Origin: Caldalkalibacillus thermarum
GTDB taxonomy: Bacteria > Bacillota > Bacilli > Caldalkalibacillales > Caldalkalibacillaceae
Direction of reading: 5' to 3'
Assembly (NCBI RefSeq): GCF_014644735.1
Contig: NZ_BMKZ01000011.1
Span: 1-64,000 of the forward strand
Length of the DNA stretch: 64,000 bases
The notes below the pieces were generated by a model. The model made no database searches. It was given only the letters and a program-made list of their open reading frames with translations, and had not been told where the DNA came from. Below, piece by piece: positions 43,281-52,103 of this stretch. Each line of letters opens with the position of its first letter. The stretch's first letter is position 1. The translations under genes and the position numbers were made by a program.

Positions 43281-43309
43281 AATATAACATCTTCCCACGT
43301 GTTTATCAA
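43281..43309 (-). promoter_or_regulatory. Promoter for tRNA-Ser
   Basis: TTGATA (43309-43304) and TATATT (43286-43281) are spaced by 17 bp on the minus strand. A 16-bp tandem duplication (43250-43265 and 43266-43281) follows the -10 box and extends the leader. Confidence 0.6.
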
Positions 43310-43392
43310 CCCCTGAACGGATGTTTTAATTTTGTCTCTTCTTTAAAAGCGCAAAAGCACAAAGACCAAAACCTTTGTGCTTGGCTCAGTGA

Positions 43393-44859
43393 CTAGTGAA
43401 GTTTGTCTTCGTCCTCAATATCTAATATGGCCGGCCTCGTTTTTTTCAAAGGCACTGGAGTTCGAACCAGCACCTCATACAACGCTTTTATATCCAATGG
43501 AATCAGCGGCCACAAATAAGGGACATTCAATGTTTTCGTTGAGGCAAGCAAAATAACCCAAAAAGCAACCGCCAATGTAAATCCATACAGCCCAAATACC
43601 GCCCCCGCAATTAAAAAGATGATGCGAAACATCCGATTGGCTAAACTTAATTCATAGCTTGGAGTAGCATAAGTTCCCATGACTGAAATAGCCACGTACA
43701 GGATCACTTCATTTGTAAAGAGTCCCACCTGTACAGCTATTTCACCAATTAAAATCGCGGCTACCAAACCTAAAGCGGTCGCTAATGCGCTGGGAGTATG
43801 AATGGCAGCCATGCGCAATATTTCTGTACCGATTTCAGCTAAGAAAAATTGCCAGAACAAAGAGAGATGCCCCACATCATTGGGCCCGATGAAGTCCCAA
43901 CGCTCGGGCAGCAAATGGGGGTTGGTTGCCAATACATACCACAAAGGTAAAACAAACAATGAAGTAAAAATAGCGGTAAACCGCACCCAGCGTAAAAAAG
44001 CGCCCACAACCGGTTTTTGGCGATATTCTTCAGCATGTTGAAGATGGTGCCAAAAAGTGGTCGGACAGATTAAAACACTCGGGGAACCATCGACAATGAT
44101 GAGCACATGCCCTTCCAGCAAATGCACGGCTGAAGTGTCTGCCCGCTCCGTAAACCTGACCAATGGATAGGGATTCATATAGCGTCCAAAAATAAATTCT
44201 TCAATGGTTTTTTCTGCCATACTCAGCCCATCAATATTGATTTCATCCAGTTTTTGATCAATCAGCTTCACAAGATCGGGATCAGCAATACTGTCCATAT
44301 AAGCAAGCACAATATCTGTTTTAGATCTTTGGCCGACTTGCTTATATCTCATCACCAGTGAACGGTCGCGGATACGGCGCCGGATAAGGGCAGTGTTAAA
44401 CACCAGCGTCTCCACAAATCCATCCCGGGGCCCGCGGACTACCCGTTCAATATCAGGTTCTTCTGGGGTACGGCTGGGATATTCCCTAATGTCAATTAAT
44501 ATGGCTTTTGTGGCACCTTCCACGATCAAGGCTGCCTGCCCTGACAAAACTTGGGTAATCACTTCTTCCAGATCTTCAGTTGTTTCCAGTTCGATATACG
44601 GGATCAAGCTGCGTGTCAACACTTCAATGGGGTTAGAACGCAAGTCCCGGGGGGCAAGAGCGTTGATATGCCGCATGATATTGACCATCACATCGTCCTT
44701 GGCAAAACCGTCTACAAAAAAAAGGCCAAATTTTAACCCGCCATATTCCAATTTGTGATGGATCACATCAAAACTTTTGTCAATCCGCAACTCTTTTTGT
44801 AAATAGCTGATATTTTCTTCAAACCGTTCGGAAACGGGAACTTGCGTGACCTGACTCAT
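43393..44859 (-). CDS. Spore germination protein, GerA/SpoVAF family
   Basis: About 488 residues. The soluble N-terminal half (VPVSERFEENISYLQKEL onward) precedes five to six membrane helices. Family stretches include RYMNPYPLVRFTERADTSAVHLLEGHVLIIVDGSPSVLICPTTFWHHLQHAEEY and an ending VLVRTPVPLKKTRPAI. These resemble SpoVAF more than nutrient-specific GerXA subunits. No B or C subunit genes are adjacent. The start is at MSQVTQVPVS (44859) with GGAAGGAG upstream. It probably acts in the inner spore membrane, modulating germination or dipicolinate release. Confidence 0.85.
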   Translation of the reverse strand: MSQVTQVPVSERFEENISYLQKELRIDKSFDVIHHKLEYGGLKFGLFFVDGFAKDDVMVNIMRHINALAPRDLRSNPIEVLTRSLIPYIELETTEDLEEVITQVLSGQAALIVEGATKAILIDIREYPSRTPEEPDIERVVRGPRDGFVETLVFNTALIRRRIRDRSLVMRYKQVGQRSKTDIVLAYMDSIADPDLVKLIDQKLDEINIDGLSMAEKTIEEFIFGRYMNPYPLVRFTERADTSAVHLLEGHVLIIVDGSPSVLICPTTFWHHLQHAEEYRQKPVVGAFLRWVRFTAIFTSLFVLPLWYVLATNPHLLPERWDFIGPNDVGHLSLFWQFFLAEIGTEILRMAAIHTPSALATALGLVAAILIGEIAVQVGLFTNEVILYVAISVMGTYATPSYELSLANRMFRIIFLIAGAVFGLYGFTLAVAFWVILLASTKTLNVPYLWPLIPLDIKALYEVLVRTPVPLKKTRPAILDIEDEDKLH

Positions 44860-44924
44860 ACCCAGTCTCCTTCCGCCCTTTTTTGTTAGTATGGTGGAAG
44901 GAGAGGCTTTGTATGTGTGCTGAA

Positions 44925-46619
44925 CTAATACTTCCTTAACAGCCATTTAAGGGGCAAAATCGAAACCAGGATGATCAGTAATGCGGCAGGAGCAGCTAAA
45001 TGGTAAATCGCTTCCCTCGCCTCAACCCAAACCCTTACTGCCAGCGTATCAAATCCGGGTGGACGCAACAGCAAAGTGGCTGGCAGCTCTTTGATTGAGC
45101 TGACAAAAACCAGCGCCCCGCCTGCCAAAATACCGGGCATCACCAGCGGCAAGATCACAGTAAACAACACCTTCCAGGGCGGTTGGCCCAAACTGCGGGC
45201 CGCTTCATCCACCCGTGGGGAGACAAGGCTGAGGGAAGCTTCCCCTGCCTGTAAAGCTTGGGGCAAAAAGCGGATAAAATAGGCCAGAACTACAAGGAAA
45301 AACGTATTGTACAACCAGGTGACATATTGATTAAAAATAAAAACAATCCCAAGGGCCACGATTACTCCTGGCAGGGCATATCCCGCATAGGCCAGTTTGT
45401 CAATAATCTTGCTCATCAGAGAAGGATAGCGTGACTTAAGATAAATGACCGGCAAGGCAAACAGCATGGAGAGAAAAGCCGCCAAACCTGCTACTTTCAT
45501 ACTGTTAAATACGTAGCCCCAGAACCGGGCATCCAAGGCACCCATACGTATCCCAATGTTGGACCAGTAAAGGAGCACCATGATAGGCAAGGCAACAGAC
45601 AGGAAAAAGATAAACAAAACATAGATTAATGCGGGAATTTTCCAACGGCCCAACGGGAGAAGATCAGGTTCCCTAAAGGAGTTGCTTGTTTGATAATACT
45701 TTTGGTTGGCTCTTGTTTTTTTCTCTATCCACAAAATGAAAAGCGTGATCAAGATCAGCACCAAGCTGAGAACACTGGCCGATATGCGGTCATAGCTGCC
45801 CATTTGGTAATAAATAGCCGAAGTAAATGTGGTATACCTTAACATTGCAATGGCACCAAAATCAGACAGAACATATAAGGAGACCAGGATGGACCCTGCA
45901 CCAATTGCGGGGCGCAGGAAAGGCAAGTTGACCTTCCAAAATGTTTGGAGAGGCGTTAAGCCTTGAGAGCGGGCAATGTCTTCAAAATTGCGGTTCATCT
46001 TCCTCAGGGCAGCGCTGGCAACCAAAAAAACGTAGGGGTATGTGAACATGGTTAAAGCAAAAAAAACGCCCCAAAAGCTGTAAATATTGAACGGAAAATC
46101 CACCTGGCTCAGCCAAGGCTTCTCTGCCCACCAACTGGCCACCCACCCTCTGGGACCAAAAACAATGACATAGGTCATAGCCCCAACATAAGGAGGAATT
46201 ACAAGGGGGAGGGCCAGCAGCCATTGCCACGTTCGCCTGCCGGGCAACTGGCAGCGGTTGACCAGCCAGGCCAGAGAAACTCCGATGAACACCGCTAAAG
46301 TTGTAACTGCTACTGTTAAAAGCAAAGTGTTCTGCAAAAGCTCCGGGATACGGGAGTCTAACAGCCGTAACCAGCGTTCCGTCCCGGCAAAAAGGGAGCG
46401 CCAAACGACATAAAAAATAGGAACGCCCATCGCTAAGGCTGTGATAAGGCCTAACAAAAGAAGAAACACATCGGGGGGATTCCCGTTCCAATGCTTGCGC
46501 CAATAGAAACGGACCCAACGGAAGAGGGTTCGGGAAGCCGGTTCCCGAACCTCTTGCTGCCTTCTATTCAGTTCTTTATGCTGAACTTCTTGTTGTCGGA
46601 CTAAATCGCGTTTCATCAA
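44925..46619 (-). CDS. Iron(III) ABC transporter permease, double-domain (FbpB/AfuB type)
   Basis: A 564-residue permease made of two tandem six-helix halves. The two EAA-like loops are SQGLTPLQTFWKVNLPFLRPA and SLGQPPWKVLFTVILPLVMPGI, as in FbpB/AfuB/SfuB. The N-terminus is an Arg/Gln-rich cytosolic helix. It lies 126 nt downstream of the binding-protein gene and should pass Fe(III) imported by it. No ATPase gene follows; a spore germination gene comes next. An unlinked ATPase must be used if the transporter works. Confidence 0.88.
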   Translation of the reverse strand: MMKRDLVRQQEVQHKELNRRQQEVREPASRTLFRWVRFYWRKHWNGNPPDVFLLLLGLITALAMGVPIFYVVWRSLFAGTERWLRLLDSRIPELLQNTLLLTVAVTTLAVFIGVSLAWLVNRCQLPGRRTWQWLLALPLVIPPYVGAMTYVIVFGPRGWVASWWAEKPWLSQVDFPFNIYSFWGVFFALTMFTYPYVFLVASAALRKMNRNFEDIARSQGLTPLQTFWKVNLPFLRPAIGAGSILVSLYVLSDFGAIAMLRYTTFTSAIYYQMGSYDRISASVLSLVLILITLFILWIEKKTRANQKYYQTSNSFREPDLLPLGRWKIPALIYVLFIFFLSVALPIMVLLYWSNIGIRMGALDARFWGYVFNSMKVAGLAAFLSMLFALPVIYLKSRYPSLMSKIIDKLAYAGYALPGVIVALGIVFIFNQYVTWLYNTFFLVVLAYFIRFLPQALQAGEASLSLVSPRVDEAARSLGQPPWKVLFTVILPLVMPGILAGGALVFVSSIKELPATLLLRPPGFDTLAVRVWVEAREAIYHLAAPAALLIILVSILPLKWLLRKY

Positions 46620-46745
46620 CTTTAGCTCCTACCTGAAAGAATGGGCATCTTGAATACTCCAAGATCTCCGTTTATTATTGTAAACAATCTTAGACCTTTC
46701 GTCCATGGCTTAAACCCTTAAAAGTTCAGGATCCCCTCATCTTTA

Positions 46746-47861
46746 TCAGCGCAACTCCAAATCCAAACCAGCTTCTTCAATTAATGCTTTAGTGTCTTCC
46801 CATACTTTGCCAAGCTCACGCAACGGCATATCCATGACTTTGTAGTCAGAAATGCGGGCGGCTTCCTCCCGGGTTTGTACGTTGGGATTCAGCGGCACTT
46901 CCATGGACTCATAAGAAAATTCCCTTTGTCCTTCCTCTGTCAGCAGCCACTCAATAAATGCTTTGGCATTGTCCGGGTTAGGACCCCCTTTGATCAAAGC
47001 CACACCGGCTGCATTGACAAAAACGCCCATTTCTCCTTCACCCTGGTCTGGGTAAATAAAACCGACATTGTTATCCTCAGGCTCATTTAACTGTTGATGG
47101 TAATAATAGTTGTTAACCAGTCCGAATTTATATTCACCTGCGCCAACAGCACGGCGAATATCTCCGTGGCCTTCAGTAATGGCTCCGGCGTTATCTTTCA
47201 CTTTGGACAACCATTCTTTCGTCTTTTCGTCACCCCATTCATAACGCAAGGCTGAGACGTGGGCGACCATAGAACCGTTACCCCCGCGGGTAATCATGAA
47301 TTGCCCTGCCCATTTAGGGTCGGCCAGTTCTTCCATTGTTTTAGGCATTTCTTCTTCACTAATTAAATCTTTATTGTAAATAAATCCACGGGAACGCGCT
47401 GACAACCCTATCCAGGAATTATCTTCAGCACGGAATTTTTCATCAATGCTTTCCACGCCTTTAGGCTCCCAGCCTTCCAACAAACCTTGCAAGCGAAGAT
47501 ATTCCATGGCACCGATATCATTAGAAATAAAGATGTCAGCCTGAACATTGTTGGCCTCTTCAATGATCCGTTGTACAGCGCCATCGTCCCCATGCAAGGC
47601 GCGCACCGTAATCCCTGTTTGTTCAGCAAACTTATCAAGGAGCGGCTGAACAAATTTCTCGTTACGAACAGAGTAAACCACAAGTTCCCCAGATAACTCT
47701 ACAGCCTCTTCATTGTTTTCTTCGATAGCGTCTTCCTGGCCTTCTTCAGGCTGCGTTGCTTCCGGCTGCTCAACGTCATCCGTTTGGCCGCAAGCAGCCA
47801 AAGCAAATAATAATGATAACGCCAAAAGTGCAAATAAGAACGGCTTCAAGTGGTGTTTCAT
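46746..47861 (-). CDS. Iron(III)-binding lipoprotein (FbpA/FutA type)
   Basis: A 371-residue class of binding protein. The signal peptide ends in the lipobox ALAACG, followed by a Glu-rich linker. The core has the family pattern LVVYSVRNEKFVQPLLDKF near the start and GLVNNYYYHQQL later, with the paired tyrosines that chelate Fe(III). The promoter upstream has consensus boxes overlapped by Fur-box-like inverted repeats, fitting iron-regulated expression. Confidence 0.9.
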   Translation of the reverse strand: MKHHLKPFLFALLALSLLFALAACGQTDDVEQPEATQPEEGQEDAIEENNEEAVELSGELVVYSVRNEKFVQPLLDKFAEQTGITVRALHGDDGAVQRIIEEANNVQADIFISNDIGAMEYLRLQGLLEGWEPKGVESIDEKFRAEDNSWIGLSARSRGFIYNKDLISEEEMPKTMEELADPKWAGQFMITRGGNGSMVAHVSALRYEWGDEKTKEWLSKVKDNAGAITEGHGDIRRAVGAGEYKFGLVNNYYYHQQLNEPEDNNVGFIYPDQGEGEMGVFVNAAGVALIKGGPNPDNAKAFIEWLLTEEGQREFSYESMEVPLNPNVQTREEAARISDYKVMDMPLRELGKVWEDTKALIEEAGLDLELR

Positions 47862-47891
47862 GCAGATATCCCCCTTATTATGTATTCATAA

Positions 47892-47946
47892 TGAGATTCA
47901 TTCTCATCACAACTTTAATTATATTGCGATTGAGAATCACTGTCAA
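47892..47946 (-). promoter_or_regulatory. Fur-box-controlled promoter of the iron transporter
   Basis: TTGACA (47946-47941) and TATAAT (47923-47918) are spaced by 17 bp on the minus strand. A near-palindrome TGAGAATGAATCTCA (47906-47892) follows the -10 box, and a second Fur-like half-site pair (TGAGAATCACTGTCA, plus strand 47931-47945) overlaps the -35 spacer. Both resemble the 7-1-7 Fur consensus. Confidence 0.65.
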
Positions 47947-47957
47947 TAAATTTTTTT

Positions 47958-47990
47958 ACAAAAAAAGACGTGCCTTGCCGGACACGTCTT
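47958..47990 (-). terminator. Intrinsic terminator of arsC
   Basis: AAGACGTG and CACGTCTT form an 8-bp stem with a 10-nt loop, followed by T runs on the minus strand. The T runs lead straight into the iron-transporter promoter. Confidence 0.8.
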
Positions 47991-48001
47991 ATTATGAGAA
48001 T

Positions 48002-48436
48002 TCAATGGTCTTGCTCACCTGTTTCGGCAAAACGTTTAATGCGTGCCCCAATTTCATCCCTTACTCGGCGGAATACGGCCCATTTTTCTTCTTCTGTTCC
48101 CTCCGCTTTGGCCGGATCATCGAACCCCCAGTGCCAGCGTGTGGTTCCAGGCGGTGTGGCCGGACAGACCTCGTCAGCATGCCCGCATAAGGTGATCACA
48201 TAATCCGCTTGCTTTAGAAGTTTGGGGTCAATGACATCAGAAGTTTGCTGGCTAATATCTATGCCCACTTCTTTCATGACTTCCACCGCCATCGGATTAA
48301 CCCCGTGAGCTTCGATCCCGGCCGAATACACCTCAAAGCGGTCCCCTAAATATTTTTTGGCCCATCCTTCAGCCATTTGGCTGCGGCAAGAGTTCCCCGT
48401 GCACAAAAAATAGATAATCGGTTTTTGCTTAGACAT
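48002..48436 (-). CDS. arsC: Thioredoxin-coupled arsenate reductase ArsC
   Basis: ArsC reduces arsenate to arsenite for export. It has the low-molecular-weight phosphatase fold: the P-loop CTGNSCRSQ (C12, C17) and the second cysteine pair LCGHADEVC (C84, C91), giving the triple-cysteine relay of the Staphylococcus/Bacillus class. The DP loop is [11 protein letters not shown]. Length 144 aa is normal. It lies 66 nt after arsR; no arsenite exporter (arsB/acr3) is in the window. Confidence 0.94.
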   Translation of the reverse strand: MSKQKPIIYFLCTGNSCRSQMAEGWAKKYLGDRFEVYSAGIEAHGVNPMAVEVMKEVGIDISQQTSDVIDPKLLKQADYVITLCGHADEVCPATPPGTTRWHWGFDDPAKAEGTEEEKWAVFRRVRDEIGARIKRFAETGEQDH

Positions 48437-48502
48437 GTGGTTCGGCTCCTTTCAAGCCAGAGTAGATGTAAAAACTTTTGCGGTTAAGAGATGGGCTCAT
48501 CC

Positions 48503-48832
48503 TTAACGACACACTCTTAACCCCTTTTGTTCCAATTCGGTTATCTTGTGACTGAGCTCAGGCAAACGCTCCAATAAAGGCTCAATAAATCTACAGGCTT
48601 CATGGTCTTTATTCAGTTGATAAAATATCCATTGCCCTTGCCGGGTCTCCTTGACCAGATTGACACTTTTCAATCGGCGGACATGCTGGGAGACAGCCGG
48701 CTGGGACATATCAAACAGAGCCACAAATTCACAAACACACATCTCATGCTCACGCATCAAGGCTACCATCTGCAAGCGAGTAGGATCCCCCAGCACCTTA
48801 AGAATCTCCGCTTGCTCTTTCCAGGTTAACAT
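48503..48832 (-). CDS. arsR: ArsR-family metalloregulator
   Basis: A 109-residue winged-helix repressor. The metal-binding motif CVC lies at residues 32-34 (MCVCEF), within the helix-turn-helix MSQPAVSQHVRRLKSVNLV; this is the ArsR arsenite site. The start is the ATG at 48832 with GGAGAG upstream. Longer in-frame codons upstream belong to the phoU pseudogene. It likely represses its own arsRC operon and releases DNA on binding As(III). Confidence 0.9.
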   Translation of the reverse strand: MLTWKEQAEILKVLGDPTRLQMVALMREHEMCVCEFVALFDMSQPAVSQHVRRLKSVNLVKETRQGQWIFYQLNKDHEACRFIEPLLERLPELSHKITELEQKGLRVCR

Positions 48833-48939
48833 CGATCTTCTCTCCTTAATCGATGATAGAAAGCCAAATATACAGGCCCAACAAGGTTGATAATCACCCT
48901 TACCGTTGTGGTCAATACAAATATATAATAATATATTTA

Positions 48940-49312
48940 TATTTAAATTTGCAATGTGTATTTGGCTGCAGTGGTCAGCAATGCGTTCAAAGTAACGGGC
49001 AACATAAGCCAATTGTAGTATCTGCTCCATTAGATCAGGATAAGCAATCATTATCAATCATGATCGTAAACGAATCAATCGCAGCCATCACATCTGCTTG
49101 CTCAACACGGGCAGTTGTTTTGGCAATATCCACAGCAAAATCACCGATCCGCTCAATGCTGGTTGTGATCTTCAAAGCTGCCATAGTTGCTCATCTTTAT
49201 TTTTCAGGGCGCTTACCGATTTCTTCAGGGCCTCATTCACTTTTTGCCCCATAAGGTAAAGACTTTTCTTTAGAGCCCTTAAGTCCTGGTCATACTGTTT
49301 GCGTGTCTTCAT
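48940..49312 (-). pseudogene. phoU: Shattered phoU
   Basis: Pieces of PhoU, the regulator linking Pst transport to PhoR, follow one another in three frames. The start (49312, after GGAGG) reads MKTRKQYDQDLRALKKSLYLMG. A shifted frame continues AALKITTSIERIGDFAVDIAKTTAR. A third, after further loss, gives PDLMEQILQLAYVARYFERIADHCSQIHI, the second-half ERIADH motif. The pieces total roughly half of a normal 215-residue PhoU. At least two frame breaks and deletions are present, so no functional protein can be made. Confidence 0.86.
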
Positions 49313-49357
49313 CACAACGCCTCCTTAAGACCCGTTGCAGACGGGATGCAAGCAATA

Positions 49358-50128
49358 TTACCCAAATCTTCCCGTGATATAGTCTTCTGTCCGTTGGTCA
49401 GATGGATTGGAGAAAATAGTATTCGTGTCATCATATTCTACAACTTCTCCGTTTAAGAAAAAGGCGGTACGGTCAGAAATGCGGGCGGCCTGTTGCATGT
49501 TGTGCGTGACGATCACAATCGTATAGTTCTTTTTTAACTCTTGCACCAATTCCTCTATTTTCAGGGTCGAAATAGGATCCAAAGCAGAGGTTGGTTCATC
49601 CATCAAGATCACATCCGGCTCGATAGCCAGACACCGGGCGATGCACAGACGCTGCTGCTGGCCTCCAGATAATCCGTATGCATTCTCGTGCAAGCGATCC
49701 TTCACTTCATCCCATAACGCTGCTCCACGCAAGCTTTTTTCCACAATCTCATCCAGTTGCGCTTTGTTTTTAATGCCATGAATGCGTGGCCCATAAGCAA
49801 TGTTGTCATAAATCGACTTGGGGAAAGGATTCGGTTTTTGAAAGACCATGCCCACATCGGTTCGCAGCTGAACCACGTCATAACTGGGATCAATAATGTT
49901 CTGACCGCGATACAAGATTTCTCCCCGTACTTTTACATTAGGGGTTAACTCCACCATGCGGTTCAATGTTTTGATAAAAGTAGATTTTCCGCAACCTGAC
50001 GGCCCGATAATGGCAGTCACCTGATTCTCAGGAATGGTTAAAGTGATCTCTTTTAGCGCCTGGTCCTCGCCATACCATACATATAAATGGCGCACGTCAA
50101 AAATGGTTTGTGTTGCCGTTTGAGGCAT
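49358..50128 (-). CDS. pstB: Phosphate ABC transporter ATPase PstB
   Basis: A 256-residue ATPase of the phosphate importer. Walker A is [17 protein letters not shown], followed by the PstB-specific [14 protein letters not shown] and [22 protein letters not shown]. The signature is [15 protein letters not shown] and Walker [14 protein letters not shown]. It is the last intact gene of the pstSCAB operon; the destroyed phoU follows it directly. Only one pstB is present, whereas B. subtilis has two. Confidence 0.96.
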   Translation of the reverse strand: MPQTATQTIFDVRHLYVWYGEDQALKEITLTIPENQVTAIIGPSGCGKSTFIKTLNRMVELTPNVKVRGEILYRGQNIIDPSYDVVQLRTDVGMVFQKPNPFPKSIYDNIAYGPRIHGIKNKAQLDEIVEKSLRGAALWDEVKDRLHENAYGLSGGQQQRLCIARCLAIEPDVILMDEPTSALDPISTLKIEELVQELKKNYTIVIVTHNMQQAARISDRTAFFLNGEVVEYDDTNTIFSNPSDQRTEDYITGRFG

Positions 50129-50157
50129 CCTGGGTGCTCCTTTCTTACTTGTTTGCT

Positions 50158-51036
50158 TTAAAACTTATGCTGAAATTTGTTACGCAGATAAATGGCTAAC
50201 GCATTCATTGTCAGCAGCATGGCCAACAGAACGATAATCCCCGCAGCTGCCACATATTGAAAATCTTCTTGCGGACGGGAAATCCAGTTAAAAATTTGAA
50301 TAGGCATAACCGTAAACTGGTCCAGCGGACTCGAAGGCGTAAAAGCGACAAAAGTGAGTGCCCCGATCATAATTAAGGGAGCTGTTTCACCAATTGCCCG
50401 GGACAAGGCCAGAATATTCCCGGTTAAAATTCCGGGCAGTGCCGCAGGAAGCACAATGCGCCGGATCGTCTGCCATTTTGTGCCGCCCAAGGCGTATGAA
50501 GCGTGTCTTAACTCCTGCGGGATTGATTTTAAAGCCTCTTGAGAGGCGACAACAATAATCGGAAGAATAAGCAAAGCCATCGTAAAAGCACCGGCTAAGA
50601 TACTCCTGCCCAATCCCATTCCTCTGACAAACAGGGTTAACCCTAATATGCCGAAGACAATAGACGGAACCCCGGCCAAGTTAGAAATATTAACCTGAAT
50701 AAACCGGGTAAACCAGTTCTTCTTGGCATATTCTTCAAGATAAATGGCCGTTCCAACGCCGAGCACAAAGGCAATGGGTGCAGTCAAAGTAATCATCCAG
50801 ATTGTTCCAAAAAATGCCGATTTAATTCCGGCATTAGCCGGCCTGCGGGATGGATAGTTAGTTAAGAAATCCCAGTTCAGCCAGCCTATACCGTTAATCA
50901 GCACATCAATCAGCAGGGTGCATAACACTACAATACCCACAGATGTGCTGGACAAGAAGACAAGATAAGACAGACGGTCAAACCGTTTTCTTCCACTTAA
51001 GGTTCGTTTCAGCTGTTCTCTGGGGAGACTCATCAA
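50158..51036 (-). CDS. pstA: Phosphate ABC transporter permease PstA
   Basis: A 292-residue permease with six hydrophobic helices and the conserved [12 protein letters not shown] and [24 protein letters not shown] loops. The N-terminus has an Arg/Lys-rich cytosolic part. It overlaps the end of pstC by 4 bp (ATGA), so translation is coupled. Confidence 0.95.
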   Translation of the reverse strand: MMSLPREQLKRTLSGRKRFDRLSYLVFLSSTSVGIVVLCTLLIDVLINGIGWLNWDFLTNYPSRRPANAGIKSAFFGTIWMITLTAPIAFVLGVGTAIYLEEYAKKNWFTRFIQVNISNLAGVPSIVFGILGLTLFVRGMGLGRSILAGAFTMALLILPIIVVASQEALKSIPQELRHASYALGGTKWQTIRRIVLPAALPGILTGNILALSRAIGETAPLIMIGALTFVAFTPSSPLDQFTVMPIQIFNWISRPQEDFQYVAAAGIIVLLAMLLTMNALAIYLRNKFQHKF

Positions 51037-52019
51037 TAATCCTCCTTAAATCGTCTGGACAGCCAGCTGGCAATCATATTCATGACAAAAGTCAACACAA
51101 ACAAGGTCATGCCTACAGCATAGATGGTATAGTACTCAATGCTGCCAAACGGCGTATCACCCAGACTCACCTGTACGATATAAGCGGTTAATGTTTGAAC
51201 AGGCTCCACTGGATTAAAGGTAAAATTGGGCATCGCCCCGGCTGCGATCGTCACAATCATGGTTTCGCCGATGGCTCGGGATATCGCAAGTACAAAGGAT
51301 GCGATAATCCCTGAAAAAGCAGCAGGAACGACCACTTTTAAAGCCACTTCCAGACGCGTGGCTCCCAAAGCATAAGCCCCCTCACGAATGGAACGGGGCA
51401 CAGCCGTCATGGCATCTTCACTCAGAGAAGCAACCATAGGAATAATCATGATCCCGACGACAATTCCGGCACTTAAGGCATTAAACAAACCTAAATCGGG
51501 AATAAACACCCTTAATAGCGGAGTAACAAAGGAAAGGGCAAAAAAGCCATAAACAATGGTTGGCACCCCTGCTAACACTTCCAATATGGGCTTAATCACG
51601 CGTCTGACCCGGTCAGGAGCATACTCACTCAGAAAAATAGCGCTGGCCAAACCGATAGGAATGGCCACTATACTAGCGATCAATGCAACCAGGACAGAGC
51701 CGGCAACCAAGGGAAGCACGCCAAACCGCTGAGGCTGAAACAAGGGCGTCCATTGTGTGCCTGTGACAAACTCGATAATGGAAACTTGCCCAAAAAAAGT
51801 GACCGTTTCTTTTAAGAGCGTATAAATAATGCCGAAAGTCACAAGAATAGAAAGGGATGCACAAACTAAAAGCAATTTTGGCACGACCCATTCAGTCACA
51901 CGGCCTATTTTAAACGAATTACTTCTGTTGGCCTTTATCTGTTCCCGCACGGATTGGGAGATGACCTTTTTGTTGGGCGAATGGCTCATGGCCTTCAATT
52001 CACTTCTGACACTCACCAT
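51033..52019 (-). CDS. pstC: Phosphate ABC transporter permease PstC
   Basis: A 328-residue permease with a ~35-residue basic cytosolic N-terminal extension and six helices. Conserved loops are [13 protein letters not shown] and [24 protein letters not shown]. It lies 84 nt after pstS, beyond a strong hairpin, the usual arrangement that gives more binding protein than permease. Confidence 0.95.
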   Translation of the reverse strand: MVSVRSELKAMSHSPNKKVISQSVREQIKANRSNSFKIGRVTEWVVPKLLLVCASLSILVTFGIIYTLLKETVTFFGQVSIIEFVTGTQWTPLFQPQRFGVLPLVAGSVLVALIASIVAIPIGLASAIFLSEYAPDRVRRVIKPILEVLAGVPTIVYGFFALSFVTPLLRVFIPDLGLFNALSAGIVVGIMIIPMVASLSEDAMTAVPRSIREGAYALGATRLEVALKVVVPAAFSGIIASFVLAISRAIGETMIVTIAAGAMPNFTFNPVEPVQTLTAYIVQVSLGDTPFGSIEYYTIYAVGMTLFVLTFVMNMIASWLSRRFKEDY

Positions 52020-52040
52020 ACTTCCTCCTCATATGAATGA

Positions 52041-52075
52041 GCCAAAAGTGTGATAATGCATATCACACTTTTGGC
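52041..52075 (-). terminator. Intercistronic hairpin between pstS and pstC
   Basis: GCCAAAAGTGTGATA and TATCACACTTTTGGC form a perfect 15-bp stem with a 5-nt loop. No strong T run follows, so partial termination or mRNA stabilisation of pstS is likely. Confidence 0.7.
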
Positions 52076-52103
52076 ACAAATAATCACTATCTATTGTTTC
52101 AAC

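Noticed and set aside
45982-46518. 178-codon frame inside the iron permease gene
   Set aside because: Its amino-acid composition is implausible (Cys, Phe, Arg and Ser from shifted hydrophobic codons), and it lies in another frame of a clear permease.
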